Notes: generated by a model not told the origin, from the sequence alone. Counted from the first letter of the stretch, positions 41,161 through 52,441 are shown. The stretch: DNA of 64,000 nucleotides from Rhodoferax ferrireducens T118 (GCF_000013605.1 NC_007908.1:1736001-1800000); one strand, 5' to 3'. Numbers and translations: made by a program.

Positions 41161-41429
41161 GATTAATGCTGTCGAGGTGGAGACACATCGAGTTCAGCAG
41201 CCAGTTTTCTCAAATTTTCGTCGCTATCGACCATCTGTTCTGAGCAACGCCTGCACTTGCCTGTTTGCTGGAATCTTGAGAATACGCAAGGCTCGCAAGG
41301 ACGGGCTTGAGCACAGTGGGCATTTCCCGCGATCCTGTCCCTGCGCGACGTCAACACACAGAGGGCGCGATTCGGATATTTTGTCTGCATGATGTGCATG
41401 CCGCTGCATTGAACATTGGGAGACCGCAT

Positions 41430-42221
41430 TTGGATGCCGCGATCAACCGCAATCAAAACCACCTGCTGGCTGCCTTGCCGGCGGTCGAGTTCGGGCGCAT
41501 TGCGCCGGAACTGGAGTTGGTTGCGATGTTGCAGGGCGAAGTTCTTTATGAATCCGGGCAAGCCCTGCAGTATGTCTATTTCCCGACAAGCGCCATCGTG
41601 TCCCTGAACTGCGTGACCGAGAGCGGCGCAACGTCCGATATCGCTTGGGTGGGCTGTGAGGGCGTTATTGGCACTGCGCTTGTCATGGGCTGCCATGCCA
41701 CCCCGACAGCGGCCGTCGTCTGTGTCGGCGGCTATGGCTACCGACTGAAGGAACAAATGCTGATGCAGGAACTCCGTCGCACCGGCGGGCGCCGTGCCGG
41801 GGTGATGCAGCACTTGTTGCTGCGCTACACCCAGGCGCTGATGACGCAGCTATCCCAAACGGCGGTCTGCAATCGGCATCATTCGGTGGAGCAGCAACTG
41901 TGTCGCTGGCTGCTGTCAACGCTCGACCGTTTGCCCTCCAATGAATTGACCATGACGCACGAACATATCGCCTGCATGCTCGGTGTGCGCCGTGAAGGCA
42001 TCACCGAAGCCGCCGGGCATTTGCAGCAAGCGGGTCTCATTCGTTATTACCGCGGCCATATCACCGTGCTTGACCGCGCGGGCTTGGAGACCCACGTGTG
42101 TGAATGCTACGCGGTGGTCAAAAAGGAGCATCAGCGTTTGCTGCACGACGTAGGCGAGCGAGCGGAACTTTTTCCCAGTCAGTCGCCGCAAATTTTTCAC
42201 CTGGCGTCAGACTTTGCCTAG
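41430..42221 (+). CDS. Crp/Fnr-family transcriptional regulator
   Basis: 263 aa from TTG 41430, which has GGGAG 7 nt upstream; family similarity begins at [17 protein letters not shown]. The frame extends further upstream without homology and without a suitable ATG. Cyclic-nucleotide-binding-like domain ([24 protein letters not shown]), then the HTH ([31 protein letters not shown]). There is no N-terminal FNR Cys cluster. It belongs to the subgroup with the conserved [35 protein letters not shown] segment. Effector unknown. Confidence 0.85.
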   Translation: MDAAINRNQNHLLAALPAVEFGRIAPELELVAMLQGEVLYESGQALQYVYFPTSAIVSLNCVTESGATSDIAWVGCEGVIGTALVMGCHATPTAAVVCVGGYGYRLKEQMLMQELRRTGGRRAGVMQHLLLRYTQALMTQLSQTAVCNRHHSVEQQLCRWLLSTLDRLPSNELTMTHEHIACMLGVRREGITEAAGHLQQAGLIRYYRGHITVLDRAGLETHVCECYAVVKKEHQRLLHDVGERAELFPSQSPQIFHLASDFA

Positions 42222-42925
42222 ACCTGTTCAGGAGGAGAAACGCCCAACTCGGCGCACAGCTTTTGCACCGTTTCACGCAAGTTGGCCAGTTCCGATTCGA
42301 GTCGTTCCAGGCGTTCGGCGGTGTTGCCGGGCAGGCCTTCAGACGAGCGGCCAAGCCCGGTTTGCGTCGCATCCACCGGGCCGCACAGCAGGTGGGCCCA
42401 GCGTTGCTCCCGAGTGCCGGGTCCACGCGCCAGTTTGACCACCAGCGGCCCCCCTTTTTCAGCGGAGCGGTCCTGCAACTCTTCCAGAAAGCCCTCGACC
42501 GAGGAAATGTCGGCAAATTTGTACCAGCGTTCGGTGTTCAGGCGCAGCTCACCCGCCGTTTGAGGGCCGCGCAGCATCAACAGTCCCAGCAGCACCGCGG
42601 CCTGTTCGTAGACCCCGATGCCGCGTTGAAAATTGTGTTCAAAGCGTGTGGTGCGCGAGCCACTGCTTTCGCGCACCAGATGGGCTTCTTTCAGCGTGTT
42701 CAGGGCAGCGGCCACGTCGGCTTCGGTCAATTCCATCAGCGGCTCGCGGCTGGACTTCTGGTTGCAGCCCAGCAGCAGCGTGTTGAGCGTGAGCGGGTAG
42801 CTGTCAGGCACGGTGCGGGCTTTTTCCATCAGGGTGCCGAGCACACGCGCCTCGATCGGGGTCAGGACAGGCGAGGGCGTTGAGGGGGCGAGGGGGGTGA
42901 TCAAGGGGGAAGGGGTCAAGGTCAT
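42218..42925 (-). CDS. yceH: YceH-family (DUF480) protein
   Basis: 235 aa. DUF480 repeats with winged-helix-like units: [42 protein letters not shown] begins the conserved core, and [23 protein letters not shown] the second unit. A coiled-coil-like C-terminus follows ([20 protein letters not shown]). The start at ATG 42925 is 13 bp from the divergent purN start; the frame upstream of it runs antisense through purN. The function is uncharacterised. Its end overlaps the Crp/Fnr gene end by 4 bp. Confidence 0.88.
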   Translation of the reverse strand: MTLTPSPLITPLAPSTPSPVLTPIEARVLGTLMEKARTVPDSYPLTLNTLLLGCNQKSSREPLMELTEADVAAALNTLKEAHLVRESSGSRTTRFEHNFQRGIGVYEQAAVLLGLLMLRGPQTAGELRLNTERWYKFADISSVEGFLEELQDRSAEKGGPLVVKLARGPGTREQRWAHLLCGPVDATQTGLGRSSEGLPGNTAERLERLESELANLRETVQKLCAELGVSPPEQV

Positions 42926-42938
42926 AATTCGGGCCGAT

Positions 42939-43532
42939 ATGAAAAACATCGTTATTTTGATCTCAGGCAGCGGCTCCAACATGGCCGCCATCGTAAAGAC
43001 AGCGCAGCGTGAGGGTTGGCAGGACAAGTTTGGGGCCCGGGTGGCGGCCGTTATCAGCAACAAGGCATCGGCCGCGGGACTGGTTTTTGCGCGTGAACAC
43101 GGTATTGCCACCGAGGTGCTGGAGCACAAAGCGTTTGCTTCGCGTGAGGCGTTTGACGCGGCATTGGTCCAGATCATTGACCACTTTGACGCGCCGGAGC
43201 AGCCTGCGCTGGTGGTGCTGGCGGGCTTTATGCGCATTCTCACGCCCGCATTTGTGGGCCGCTATACCGGGCGCTTGCTCAACATCCACCCGTCGCTGCT
43301 GCCGGCTTTTCCGGGTTTGCACACCTATCAGCGCGCGCTGGATGCGGGCTGCAAGGTAGTCGGGGCCACGGTGCATCAGGTCACCGCGGAACTCGATCAC
43401 GGCCCGATCCTGGCGCAAGCCGCGGTGCCGGTGTTGCCGGGTGATACGGCAGACAGGCTGGCGGGCCGTGTGCTCACGCAGGAGCATCTCATTTATCCGC
43501 GAGCGATTGCAGATTTGCTACAAAAAATATAG
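42939..43532 (+). CDS. purN: Phosphoribosylglycinamide formyltransferase
   Basis: 197 aa. GAR transformylase using 10-formyl-THF in purine synthesis: [32 protein letters not shown], catalytic [16 protein letters not shown], and [15 protein letters not shown] with the catalytic Asp. ATG 42939 is divergent from yceH. The stop codon lies inside a copy of the dispersed repeat. Confidence 0.96.
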   Translation: MKNIVILISGSGSNMAAIVKTAQREGWQDKFGARVAAVISNKASAAGLVFAREHGIATEVLEHKAFASREAFDAALVQIIDHFDAPEQPALVVLAGFMRILTPAFVGRYTGRLLNIHPSLLPAFPGLHTYQRALDAGCKVVGATVHQVTAELDHGPILAQAAVPVLPGDTADRLAGRVLTQEHLIYPRAIADLLQKI

Positions 43533-43566
43533 CTATATATGTATATTTAACGGGGGCTGCAGCCAA
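43521..43566 (+). repeat. Dispersed ACGGGGGCT repeat overlapping the purN stop
   Basis: AATATAGCTATATATGTATA followed by TTAACGGGGGCTGCAGCC. The TAG of purN (43530-43532) is within the AT-rich arm. Confidence 0.7.
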
Positions 43567-43637
43567 ATTTGTCATAAATTTGTTGCTCGGGTCGCCGTGC
43601 GGACGACGCTTTTGTTCACCGAGGCCTGGCGCAAGAA

Positions 43638-43674
43638 CGCCGCAGTGTAGAACCACACTGCGGCGCTGGTTTTT
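43638..43674. terminator. Hairpin between purN and tRNA-Ile, probably a terminator
   Basis: Perfect 11-bp stem CGCCGCAGTGT/ACACTGCGGCG with a 6-nt loop (43638-43665) followed on the plus strand by CTGG and five T residues. It serves convergent purN and tRNA-Ile transcription; the minus-strand T run is weak. Confidence 0.65.
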
Positions 43675-44006
43675 GGTGGGCCTCCCGTGAGTCGAACACG
43701 GCACCAACGGATTATGCTTACCAACTACGACTTTCGTCGCCCCTTTCGGGTTTGTGGTCTGGACTGTCTCTTGTCTTTACGACCTGCCCGTACAGTCTCT
43801 ACACGTTCTCTCCCAAAGAAGAGCTTCGCTCGGGATTGCCACGGTAATTGTTCACCAGAGGTTTCCCCGACTTTGAGCAGTTCTACCAAGGGGCAGAGTT
43901 AACTTGCGCCCAGGCAACCCAATCTGTTTATTCCACTCTCAGTGACTGAGGCTGAGGAAAAAACCACTTTAAGTCCGCTGCTCTAACCAACATGAGCTAG
44001 AGGCCC
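43674..44006 (-). tRNA. tRNA-Ile (anticodon CAU) split by a group I intron
   Basis: Minus strand. 5' exon 44006-43972 (35 nt), intron 43971-43717, 3' exon 43716-43674 (43 nt, CCA encoded). The joined exons give 78 nt with a perfect acceptor stem (GGGCCTC/GAGGCCC), D stem GCTC/GAGC, anticodon stem GCGGA/TCCGT with loop CTCATAA, and T stem CCGTG/CACGG with TTCGACT. A CAU anticodon with these identity bases fits the minor tRNA-Ile whose C34 is changed to lysidine to read AUA. The D loop has one base more than usual. The gene lies 20 bp downstream of hrcA on the same strand. Confidence 0.9.
43717..43971 (-). ncRNA. Self-splicing group I intron (255 nt) in tRNA-Ile
   Basis: It interrupts the tRNA between U33 and C34. 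The 5' exon ends in U and the intron ends in G, as group I splicing requires. P1 can form from exon GGACU and an internal guide GGUUU, giving a U-G pair at the splice site. Core elements appear in order: P (TCGGGGAAACC), Q (GCAATCCCGAGCGAAG), R (GTGTAGAGACTGTACGGG), S (GAGACAGTCCAGAC). P7 pairs GACTGT with ACAGTC perfectly. Near the 3' end are two GAAA-capped hairpins (CCCGAAAGGG; CGACGAAAGTCG) fitting P9. No ORF for a homing endonuclease is present. Confidence 0.9.
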
Positions 44007-44026
44007 GAAGCGCAGATTGTAAAGGC

Positions 44027-45031
44027 CTACTTGTGGTAGCTCAGGGCGTTGCTGACCAATTTCGACGTAATGTCCACAATCTGGATCATGCGGTCGTAGG
44101 CCATGCGCGTAGGGCCGATGACGCCCAGGGTGCCGACGACCTGGCCGTCCACTTCGTACGGTGCGCTGACGATGGACAGATCCTCGAAGGGGACCACCTG
44201 GCTTTCGCCGCCGATGAAGATGCGCACCCCCTCGGCCTGACCGGCAATATCGAGCAAGCGCATGAGCTGCGCTTTTTGTTCAAACAGATCAAATGCGCGG
44301 CGCAGGTGGCCCATGTCATTGGAAAAATCAGTCACTGCCAGCAGGTTTCGCTCGCCCGAAATAACCACTTCGTCCTGCGTTTCCGACATGGCCTCGGAAC
44401 TGACCGCCACGGCCGCCTGCATCAGGCTGGCAATTTCCGAGCGAAGTGATTCCACCTCGTTTTTCAATCGCTCACGAACCTGCTCTATGGCCAGCCCGAC
44501 GTAATGGCTGTTCAGGTAGTTGGCGGCTTCAATCAATTGCGCCTGAGAATAGTCCGTCTCGGTAAAAATCACCCGGTTTTGCACGTCACCCTCGGGCGAG
44601 ACGATGATGACCAGCAGGCGCCGCTCGGACAAGCGCAAGAATTCAATGTGGCGAAACACGGAGGAGCGGCGCGGCGCGATGACCACGCCGACAAACTGGG
44701 ACAGGCTCGACAGCAGGTTGGCGGCGTTGGAAATCACTTTTTGCGGCTGATCGGGCGCCAGGACGTGGGCTGCGAACTGCTCTTGCCGCACCGTCAGCAT
44801 GGTGTCGACAAACAGGCGGTAGCCGCGCGCCGTCGGAATACGTCCGGCCGAGGTGTGCGGACTGACAATCAGGCCCAAATCTTCCAGATCAGACATCACG
44901 TTGCGGATGGTGGCCGGTGACAGTTCCAGCCCCGAGGCTTTCGAGAGCGTGCGCGAACCCACTGGTTGCCCATCGGCGATATAGCGCTCAACCAGCGCTT
45001 TCAATAACAACTTGGCACGGTCATCGAGCAT
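44027..45031 (-). CDS. hrcA: Heat-inducible transcription repressor HrcA
   Basis: 334 aa. N-terminal winged helix ([47 protein letters not shown]) and HrcA core ([59 protein letters not shown]). It represses heat-shock operons at CIRCE elements; no CIRCE site is visible in this window. Only 28 bp separate it from divergent nadK. Confidence 0.97.
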   Translation of the reverse strand: MLDDRAKLLLKALVERYIADGQPVGSRTLSKASGLELSPATIRNVMSDLEDLGLIVSPHTSAGRIPTARGYRLFVDTMLTVRQEQFAAHVLAPDQPQKVISNAANLLSSLSQFVGVVIAPRRSSVFRHIEFLRLSERRLLVIIVSPEGDVQNRVIFTETDYSQAQLIEAANYLNSHYVGLAIEQVRERLKNEVESLRSEIASLMQAAVAVSSEAMSETQDEVVISGERNLLAVTDFSNDMGHLRRAFDLFEQKAQLMRLLDIAGQAEGVRIFIGGESQVVPFEDLSIVSAPYEVDGQVVGTLGVIGPTRMAYDRMIQIVDITSKLVSNALSYHK

Positions 45032-45059
45032 GGGGGCATTTTAGTGATGTAATTTGCCA

Positions 45060-45956
45060 ATGAAATCAAAATTCCGGCACGTGGCGCTGATAGGCAAATA
45101 CCAGACGGTGGCATCGGGCGCATCAGGCGCGTCCTCACGTCGGGTGCTGGAAGACATTGCCCATTTTTTGGGTGCGCAGGGTTGCGAGGTGGTTTTTGAG
45201 CATGACACCGCGCACAACATGGGCATTTCCGGCTACCCGGTACTGGATGTCGACGCCATCGGCGCGAAATGTGATCTTGGCTTGGTGGTGGGCGGCGACG
45301 GCACCATGCTCGGCATTGGCCGCCAACTCGCCAAGTTTGGCGTGCCCCTGATTGGTATCAACCAGGGGCGGCTGGGGTTCATCACCGACATCCCGCTGGA
45401 CGGTTATGCGTCCGCGCTGGCGCCGATGCTGCGCGGTGAGTTTGAAGAAGATCATCGCAGCCTGATGCACGCCAGGGTGATGCGTGACGGGCGCTGTGTT
45501 TATGACGCGCTGGCGATGAACGATGTGGTGGTGAACCGGGCGGCTACCTCCGGGATGGTGGAGTTGCGGGTTGAAGTCGATGGCCACTTTGTGGCGAATC
45601 AGCGCGCCGACGGCCTGATCATTGCCACACCGACCGGCTCCACCGCGTATTCGCTGTCAGCCGGCGGGCCGCTGCTGCACCCTTCGATTCCGGGCTGGGT
45701 GTTGGTGCCCATTGCACCACATACCTTGTCAAATAGGCCCATAGTCCTCGCCAACATTACAGAGATTGCTATCGAAATAATATCAGGACGGGATGCCAGC
45801 GCCAGTTTTGACACGCAATCGCTGGCCTCGCTGCTGCGAGGGGACCGCATCGTGGTGACACGCTCCGAACACAATGTGCGCTTTTTGCACCCCAGAGGCT
45901 GGTCCTACTTTGACACCCTGCGCCAAAAATTACACTGGAATGAAGGAGTGGCCTGA
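45060..45956 (+). CDS. nadK: NAD kinase
   Basis: 298 aa from ATG 45060; a TTG two codons upstream is possible. Motifs: [16 protein letters not shown] (GGDG), [19 protein letters not shown]-like [11 protein letters not shown] and [30 protein letters not shown]. It phosphorylates NAD to NADP. A stretch near residue 238 (about 45766-45790) resembles the AT-rich arm of the dispersed repeat. recN starts 2 bp after the stop. Confidence 0.96.
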
Positions 45957-45958
45957 CT

Positions 45959-47635
45959 GTGAGCCTCAAACGTATTGTCTTGCGTGATTTTGTGATTGTG
46001 CGCGAGCTCGACCTCGATCTGGCTGACGGTTTCACCGTTCTCACCGGTGAAACCGGTGCCGGCAAGTCGATCCTGATTGACGCGCTGCAGTTGGTCACCG
46101 GCGGCCGGGCCGATGTCGGGGTGATCCGCGAGGGCTCAAGTCGCACCGATGTCAGCGCCGAGTTCGACGCGACGGCTGACCTGGCGCTTTGGCTTGAAAC
46201 TGCGGGCTTTGAGCTCGGTGACAGCCTCTTGTTGCGACGCACCGTGGACGCCCAGGGCAAAAGCCGCGCCTGGATCAACGGCAGCCCGGCCACGGCCACC
46301 CAGTTGCGGGCGGTGGGAGAGCAACTGCTCGATATTCATGGGCAGCACGCCTGGCAAAGTTTGACCCGTCCGGAGGCTGTACGGGGCTTGCTGGACGCTT
46401 ACGCCCAGGTTTCATCTGCCGCCCTGGCAACTCTGTGGCAACAGTGGCGTCAAGCGCAGAGCGATCTGGCGCAAGCCCATGGCGCGCAAGAGTCGTTAGA
46501 GCGTGAACGCGAGCGACTGGCGTGGCAAATTGGTGAAGTCGAAAAGCTGGCGCCGCAGCCGCACGAGTGGCTTGAGCTCAACACAGAACACGGCCGACTG
46601 TCCCATGCGCAAGCCCTATTGGATGCTGCCCAAGGCGCCTTGCAGACGCTGGGTTCTGACGATGACGGCGGCGCTCTGGTGGCGCTGCATGACGCCTGCC
46701 AGTTGCTTCAACAACAGGAGCACCTTGAGCCCTATTTTAAAGGGCTGACGGAGGTTTTGACCTCAAGTCTGGCGCAGGTGGAAGACACGGTTCATTGCCT
46801 GCGGGGCTACCTGCGCAAGACCGAGCTTGACCCCCAGCGCCTGGGCGAACTCGATGAGCGCATGGCCTTGTGGCTGTCCTTGGCCAGACGCTACCGCAGA
46901 GACCCGGCGGAGTTGCCTGATTTGCTGCTGTCCTGGAAACAGGAACTGCAAAAGCTCGATGCTGCCGGCGATTTGGCCGGGCTGGAAGCCGCATGCGCGG
47001 CGGCTCTGGGCGCCTATATGCAGCAGGCCCGGCAGCTCTCCAAGGCGCGCACCAAAGCCGCACCGCGGCTGGCAGCAGCCATCACCCAGGCCATGCAGGG
47101 GCTGGGTATGCAAGGGGGCCGGTTCGAAGTGGCACTGCAAGCCTCTGCTCAGCCGACGCAAAGTGGCCTGGAAGAGGTCAGCTTTCTGGTGGCCGGGCAT
47201 GCGGGCAGTACGCCCCGGCCGGTCAACAAAGTGGCTTCTGGCGGTGAGCTGTCCCGTATGGCGCTGGCGATCGCGGTCACGACCAGCCGGCTTGGCACCG
47301 CACAGACGCTTATTTTTGACGAGGTGGATGCCGGCGTGGGTGGCGCTGTGGCCGAGACCGTCGGTCGCCTCATGCAGCAATTGGGTGTTGACCGGCAGGT
47401 GCTGGCGGTGACCCATCTGCCTCAGGTCGCTGCCTGTGCGGACCACCATTGGGTGGTGGCCAAACAATTGCTGGGCAAGTCGACGGTGAGTTCAGTCCTT
47501 GCTGTGCAGGGCGAACAACGGGTGGCGGAAGTGGCGCGCATGTTGGGTGGCGAGCGCCTCTCAGGCACGACACTGGCGCACGCCAGGGAAATGCTGCAAA
47601 CAGGGGAATCATTCGATGAAGTCCGAGGCCGATAA
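45959..47635 (+). CDS. recN: DNA repair protein RecN
   Basis: 558 aa SMC-like ATPase starting at GTG 45959. Walker [20 protein letters not shown], central coiled coil (about residues 160-380), signature segment [16 protein letters not shown] and Walker [13 protein letters not shown]. Acts in double-strand break repair. Its last 20 bp overlap rapZ. Confidence 0.96.
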   Translation: MSLKRIVLRDFVIVRELDLDLADGFTVLTGETGAGKSILIDALQLVTGGRADVGVIREGSSRTDVSAEFDATADLALWLETAGFELGDSLLLRRTVDAQGKSRAWINGSPATATQLRAVGEQLLDIHGQHAWQSLTRPEAVRGLLDAYAQVSSAALATLWQQWRQAQSDLAQAHGAQESLERERERLAWQIGEVEKLAPQPHEWLELNTEHGRLSHAQALLDAAQGALQTLGSDDDGGALVALHDACQLLQQQEHLEPYFKGLTEVLTSSLAQVEDTVHCLRGYLRKTELDPQRLGELDERMALWLSLARRYRRDPAELPDLLLSWKQELQKLDAAGDLAGLEAACAAALGAYMQQARQLSKARTKAAPRLAAAITQAMQGLGMQGGRFEVALQASAQPTQSGLEEVSFLVAGHAGSTPRPVNKVASGGELSRMALAIAVTTSRLGTAQTLIFDEVDAGVGGAVAETVGRLMQQLGVDRQVLAVTHLPQVAACADHHWVVAKQLLGKSTVSSVLAVQGEQRVAEVARMLGGERLSGTTLAHAREMLQTGESFDEVRGR

Positions 47636-48521
47636 TTTGCAGATTGTCCTGATCACCGGCATGTCGGGCTCCGGCAAGTCGGTGGCACTGCACGCGCTGG
47701 AGGACGCTGGTTTTTTTTGTGTCGATAACTTGCCGCCCGAACTTTTTCTGCCATTCGTTGCGTTGCAGAAGATGCATCAAACCAAACGGGTCGCCATTGC
47801 GATGGACGTTCGCACGGCTTCGTCGCTGCCCTTGGTACCCGAGCAGCTTGCGACCCTGCAGGCGCAGGGTGTCATGGTCAAGTCCCTGTTTCTGGATGCC
47901 ACAACCGGAACGCTGGTACGACGTTATTCGGAAACCCGGCGCAAACACCCGCTGTCACAGGCAGCCTCCGAGCACTCGCCGCTCGACCAGCGGCGCGCAC
48001 TGGTGGACGCTATTGAGCTCGAGCGTGAGCTGCTGGCTGATCTGCGGGAAAATGCTCACGTCATCGACACCAGCATCATCAGGCCGTCGAAGTTGCAGGG
48101 CTACGTCAAGTCACTGATCTCCACGGCCAGTGAGCAATTGACACTGGTGTTCGAGTCTTTCGCCTTCAAGCGTGGTATTCCGGGTGATGCCGACTATGTG
48201 TTCGATGTGCGCATGTTGCCGAACCCGCACTATGAGCCCGAGTTGCGCCAGCTGACCGGGCGGGACCTGCCAGTGGCTGACTTTTTGAAGGAGCAGGCAG
48301 ACGTCGCGCTCATGCTGGAGCACATTCAGAAGTTTTTGAACCAATGGCTTGGCGCACTGGCGCGGGACCACCGAAGCTACGTCACGGTAGCCATTGGCTG
48401 CACCGGTGGCCAGCATCGTTCGGTCTACCTCGTAGAAAAATTGGCGGAGCTGTTTGGCGACCAGTGGATGACGCTGAAGCGGCACCGGGAACTTGAAGCC
48501 AGCCCGTTAACCCTGGAGTAG
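47616..48521 (+). CDS. rapZ: RNase adapter RapZ / nucleotide-binding protein
   Basis: 301 aa. P-loop [29 protein letters not shown], then [22 protein letters not shown], and the C-terminal domain [22 protein letters not shown] motif with [18 protein letters not shown]. Family members bind nucleotides and, in enterobacteria, direct RNase E to GlmZ. ATG 47616 was chosen because the conserved N-terminus starts there. Its 3' end overlaps convergent mutY by 15 bp within a repeat fragment. Confidence 0.94.
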   Translation: MKSEADNLQIVLITGMSGSGKSVALHALEDAGFFCVDNLPPELFLPFVALQKMHQTKRVAIAMDVRTASSLPLVPEQLATLQAQGVMVKSLFLDATTGTLVRRYSETRRKHPLSQAASEHSPLDQRRALVDAIELERELLADLRENAHVIDTSIIRPSKLQGYVKSLISTASEQLTLVFESFAFKRGIPGDADYVFDVRMLPNPHYEPELRQLTGRDLPVADFLKEQADVALMLEHIQKFLNQWLGALARDHRSYVTVAIGCTGGQHRSVYLVEKLAELFGDQWMTLKRHRELEASPLTLE

Positions 48522-49562
48522 CAATTTTTTAACGGGGGCCGGCAGGCCCAAGCGCGGCCACTCATCTGCGCTCATCCACCGCCCCTGCGACGACGCCAGG
48601 GCAGAGCCTGGCATTTGTACCTGAACCGGATGCAGATACAGGTCCTTGTGGGTCAAGACATGGACAAAAGAAGGCGTGTCATGCAAGGCGGTGCGATAAC
48701 GCGCGGGAACCGCCGCCTCCAGGGCCTCGCGCTGGTCGAACCATGGCAAGCAGTAAAGCCCCGCCCAGACCCCTGGGGTCGGCCGCTGGCTCAGCCACAC
48801 GGAGTTATCTTCGCCTTGAGCCCATAGCAGCCAGATCGCCTGTGAACTTCGCTTGAGTTTGCGCGTCTTCATCGGGTAGGACTCGGGCCGACCCAGACCC
48901 CGTGCCACACAAGACCGGGCTAGCGGGCAGACTGCGCAGTCTGGCTTTTTGGCGGTACAAACCGTGGCACCCAAGTCCATCAATCCCTGCGTGTAGCGCG
49001 GCATGGCATGCGTCAGATCGCGTAGCGGCAACATTCGCGACGCTTCATCCCAAAGTCGTCGTTCGTTGGCCACTGACGCCAGGTCGCTGTCAAAGCCCAG
49101 CACGCGCGTGAGCACGCGCTTGACGTTGCCATCCAGAATGGCCACCCGTTCACCAAAGCACAAGGATGCAATGGCTGCGGCCGTCGAGCGACCAATACCC
49201 GGCAGGGTTTGAAGCAGCTGGGCTGTTGGGGGGAAAAGGCCACCATGCAATCTCATGACCGCCCCGGCGCACAAATGGAGGTTGCGGGCGCGGGTGTAAT
49301 AGCCCAGGCCGCTCCATAAACCCAAGACGTCATCAAGCGCTGCTGCGGCCAGCGATTCAACGCTCGGGAATCGCTCCAGAAAGCGGGGAAAATAATCCAG
49401 CACGGTCGCCACCTGCGTCTGTTGCAGCATGATTTCAGACAACCAGACCCGGTACGGATCGCGGGTGTTCTGCCATGGCAAATCATGGCGGCCATGGGTC
49501 TTTTGCCAGCGCACCACCTGAGTGGCGAAATCCGTTACCACGCTTTCATTCAAGCTTGTCAA
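48507..49562 (-). CDS. mutY: A/G-specific adenine glycosylase
   Basis: 351 aa. HhH-GPD glycosylase that removes A opposite 8-oxo[27 protein letters not shown] (catalytic Glu), [29 protein letters not shown], iron-sulfur loop C-x6-C-x2-C-x5-C ([17 protein letters not shown]), and a C-terminal NUDIX-like MutT domain for 8-oxoG recognition. The start overlaps the upstream GTPase stop (ATGA). Confidence 0.96.
   Translation of the reverse strand: MTSLNESVVTDFATQVVRWQKTHGRHDLPWQNTRDPYRVWLSEIMLQQTQVATVLDYFPRFLERFPSVESLAAAALDDVLGLWSGLGYYTRARNLHLCAGAVMRLHGGLFPPTAQLLQTLPGIGRSTAAAIASLCFGERVAILDGNVKRVLTRVLGFDSDLASVANERRLWDEASRMLPLRDLTHAMPRYTQGLMDLGATVCTAKKPDCAVCPLARSCVARGLGRPESYPMKTRKLKRSSQAIWLLWAQGEDNSVWLSQRPTPGVWAGLYCLPWFDQREALEAAVPARYRTALHDTPSFVHVLTHKDLYLHPVQVQMPGSALASSQGRWMSADEWPRLGLPAPVKKLLLQG
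48518..48550 (+). repeat. Short copy of the dispersed repeat at the rapZ/mutY junction
   Basis: GTAGCAATTTTTTAACGGGGGCCGGCAGG. It supplies the rapZ stop and encodes the last codons of mutY on the other strand. Confidence 0.55.
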
Positions 49563-51538
49563 ACCAGCTCAATGACATCACTTGCATCAGCGACATCAGT
49601 CACTGCGCACCGAGCCGGGTCGGTCGCCGTCACCAGATAGCCGGTTAGCTCTGACAGTTTGGCGTTGAGTTGATTCAAGTTGTTTTTTTGCGCCTGAATT
49701 TCATCAATGCGCTCACCGAGTCCACCGGAGGCTTGTTGAATTCGATCAATGGCTTCCAGTCGCCGATTGAAGTTGCGCCGCCGCTCGCGTAACTGAACAT
49801 CGAGTTGGGCCGCGGCCGCTTTGCTCCACAACTCAAGGTCTCCCAACGCCGTTTCATGGATGGTGCGCAGACGGTTGGACAGGGCACGCACCAGTCGATC
49901 TGCAAATTCAGGCTGCGCCAGCCTGAACGTGTTGCCAAGACTCAAGTACTGGAGATGGCTGCGTTCCACCAGATCAAGATCGTGCAGATAACCGTCCAAA
50001 GCAGGTTCGGTTGGCGCCTGCAACGAAAACCCATATTCGCCGTTCAATTGTCGAAACGTTGCTGCCAGCATGACCTGGATTTCGGCGCTGATGGATTGCA
50101 CTTGCTGCAGGTTGTTGCGCAGCCGCTCAAAGGTGTCGCCATAGGCGCGTTTGACGCCCAGCTTGATGCCCTTTTGCTGCAATACCTGGGTGAGCTGGGC
50201 CATTTCTTTCTTCAGTGCTGTCGGCCCCAGAAGACTGAATACCTCACGCAGCAGTTTCAGGTGGACCGAACGTACCGCATGAATCTTCGCGCCGCCCAGA
50301 TCAAACTCGGTTTGCTCCTGCGAAATGCGGGACCGCATGTTTTTGATCACGGCTGAGTTTTTGCCCTGCAGACCCTCAAGCTCCATCAGTTGCTCTGTCA
50401 GGTCACGTCTGCGCATGTGAATAACGCGGCCTGTTTCGGCCTGTAAATCTGAAATGCCGCCGAAGATGGCTGAGCCCAACATCTTCTGCCGTTGTCCCAT
50501 GATGCCCCGGCTGAGCGCATCTTCAAGCGTGGATAGACAGCTCAGTTCCAGCAAAGCCGAATCGTCTGTCACCTTGGCCACCAAGCCCTTTTGCGCGGAT
50601 ACCGGGATCACCTGCTGCCTGGGGATGCCCAATATTTCGGCGGTTGAAGCCTGCTGGCGCTCAATCTGCGCCTGCACCTGAGCGGGTGAACTCAGGGCGT
50701 CCCACAAAGTGTCTATCTTGTTGAGAACCACCAGCCGTGAACTTGCATCAACCGAATCATCCACCAGGTGCTCACGCCAGATGGCAAGGTCCGACTTGGT
50801 GACGCCAGTGTCTGCGCCCAGAATAAAAACGACGGCATGGGCCTGTGGAATCAGGCTGACCGTCAGTTCAGGTTCGGCGCCGATGGCGTTAAGGCCTGGC
50901 GTGTCCAGAATCACCAAGCCCTGTTTCAATAAAGGATGCGCAATATTGATCAAGGCATGCCGCCATTTGGGGACTTCCACCAGGCCTTGCGCATTGACCG
51001 TCGGATTGTCTTCCGGCGTCTCGGTCTGCCAAAAACCAAGCGCCGTGGCTTCGGTCTGCGTCACATGACGGGTCTCCGCCACCTTCTCCAGGGCCTCCGC
51101 AAGCTGCTTTGGATCATGCACGTTCAAATCAATGCGCGTCCATTTCTCGGGCACCATGCGCCATTCCATCAAGGCTTGCGGTTGCAGGCGTGTCTCAATC
51201 GGCAGCAGACGCAGACAAGGTGGAACGTCCGCGTCATAACTCATCTCGGTCGGGCACATCGTGGTTCGCCCGGCGCTGGCGGGCATGATGCGCCGGCCGT
51301 AGCCGGCAAAAAAAATGGCGTTGATCAACTCGGATTTGCCGCGCGAAAACTCGCCCACAAACGCGACCATGACTTTGTCGACGCGCACCTGGGTTTCCAG
51401 GCGGCGCAAGCGCTCTTCTACGGCCGCGTCGAGCAGTTCGTGGTCGTTCAGCCACTCGGCCAATAGCTTCAGGCGCAGGGCAAACTCACGCCGCCAGGTG
51501 CCGTGCAAATCAAATTGTTCGTTGAATGAAGTTGCCAA
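49559..51538 (-). CDS. Dynamin-family GTPase
   Basis: About 659 aa. GTPase domain: G1 GEFSRGKSELINAIFF, G2 region MPASAGRTTMCPTEM, G3 LDTPGLNAIG, G4 LNKID; followed by long helical segments, including a coiled coil near the C-terminus (RIDEIQAQKNNLNQLNAKLSEL). Bacterial dynamin-like proteins remodel membranes or respond to envelope stress. No ATG fits; TTG 51538 follows GGAGG closely, and TTG 51553 is an alternative. Coupled to mutY by a 4-bp overlap. Confidence 0.88.
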   Translation of the reverse strand: MATSFNEQFDLHGTWRREFALRLKLLAEWLNDHELLDAAVEERLRRLETQVRVDKVMVAFVGEFSRGKSELINAIFFAGYGRRIMPASAGRTTMCPTEMSYDADVPPCLRLLPIETRLQPQALMEWRMVPEKWTRIDLNVHDPKQLAEALEKVAETRHVTQTEATALGFWQTETPEDNPTVNAQGLVEVPKWRHALINIAHPLLKQGLVILDTPGLNAIGAEPELTVSLIPQAHAVVFILGADTGVTKSDLAIWREHLVDDSVDASSRLVVLNKIDTLWDALSSPAQVQAQIERQQASTAEILGIPRQQVIPVSAQKGLVAKVTDDSALLELSCLSTLEDALSRGIMGQRQKMLGSAIFGGISDLQAETGRVIHMRRRDLTEQLMELEGLQGKNSAVIKNMRSRISQEQTEFDLGGAKIHAVRSVHLKLLREVFSLLGPTALKKEMAQLTQVLQQKGIKLGVKRAYGDTFERLRNNLQQVQSISAEIQVMLAATFRQLNGEYGFSLQAPTEPALDGYLHDLDLVERSHLQYLSLGNTFRLAQPEFADRLVRALSNRLRTIHETALGDLELWSKAAAAQLDVQLRERRRNFNRRLEAIDRIQQASGGLGERIDEIQAQKNNLNQLNAKLSELTGYLVTATDPARCAVTDVADASDVIELV

Positions 51539-51587
51539 ATTGCCTCCGCGCAATGTTTCAATATAGCACCGAGCGGCGCTTCAACGC

Positions 51588-52403
51588 CTAGGCTTTCTGG
51601 CAATGAGGGCAGTAGAACGTCGACCGCTGACCTTGTCGGAGGGATTTGATGGGCGTTGCGCAGACCCGGCAGGGCTGACCTTGCCGGGCATAAACCATGG
51701 CTTCCAGCTGAAAATGCCCGTTCTCGCCTTTTGCGCTGGAAAAGTCCCGCAGCGTGCTGCCGCCCGTTGCCACCGCGCGCGCCAGCACATCCCGGATCGC
51801 TGCGTGCAGTCTGGCGCTGCGCGGCCGACTGAGTCGGGCAGCGCTCAAGGTTGGTCGAATGCCGGCCATAAACAGTGCTTCTGACGCGTAAATATTGCCC
51901 ACGCCCACCACCGTGTCACCCGCCAGCAATACCTGCTTGATCGCCGCTCTGCGGCGCTTCAATTCATCATGAAAGCGGTCGACATCAAAATCATCAGACA
52001 AAGGCTCCATGCCCAGTTTGCCCAAAAGTTTGTGGGCTTCGGGTGCGTCTTCACCTTTTGCGTAAACCACCGCCCCAAACCGGCGGGGGTCAGTGAGTCG
52101 CAGCGTGCCAAGGGTGGTTGTCATCTCAAAATGGTCATGGGCGCCAGCGGGTGGCAATTGCCTGGCAAAACTCAAGCTGCCGGACATGCCCAAGTGAACC
52201 AGCAGCAAGCCTTGATCAAGATCAATCAACAAGTACTTGCCACGTCTGCGCACTGCCTGCACGGATCGCCCCGCCAACTGGGTGGGAGAACATCCCAACG
52301 GCCAGCGCAACGGTTTACCGATGCGCACAGAAATGACTCTTGCGCCTGCTATTTCGAAGGCAAAACTCAACCGTGTGACTTCAACCTCAGGCAATTCGGG
52401 CAT
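51588..52403 (-). CDS. mutM: Formamidopyrimidine-DNA glycosylase
   Basis: 271 aa. Starts MPELPEVEV, giving the catalytic Pro and Glu after Met removal. H2TH region with [19 protein letters not shown], and a C-terminal zinc finger C-x2-C-x16-C-x2-C ([10 protein letters not shown]... FYCPHCQ). It removes oxidised purines (8-oxoG, Fapy). Lies near mutY, its partner in the GO system. Confidence 0.97.
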   Translation of the reverse strand: MPELPEVEVTRLSFAFEIAGARVISVRIGKPLRWPLGCSPTQLAGRSVQAVRRRGKYLLIDLDQGLLLVHLGMSGSLSFARQLPPAGAHDHFEMTTTLGTLRLTDPRRFGAVVYAKGEDAPEAHKLLGKLGMEPLSDDFDVDRFHDELKRRRAAIKQVLLAGDTVVGVGNIYASEALFMAGIRPTLSAARLSRPRSARLHAAIRDVLARAVATGGSTLRDFSSAKGENGHFQLEAMVYARQGQPCRVCATPIKSLRQGQRSTFYCPHCQKA

Positions 52404-52441
52404 GGCAAAGAAATTTGGGTGGCATGGATTATTATCATCTT

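Noticed and set aside
43687..43902. Possible 71-aa protein on the plus strand across the tRNA intron
   Set aside because: It is antisense to the intron core and lacks homing-endonuclease motifs; the RNA structure explains the sequence.
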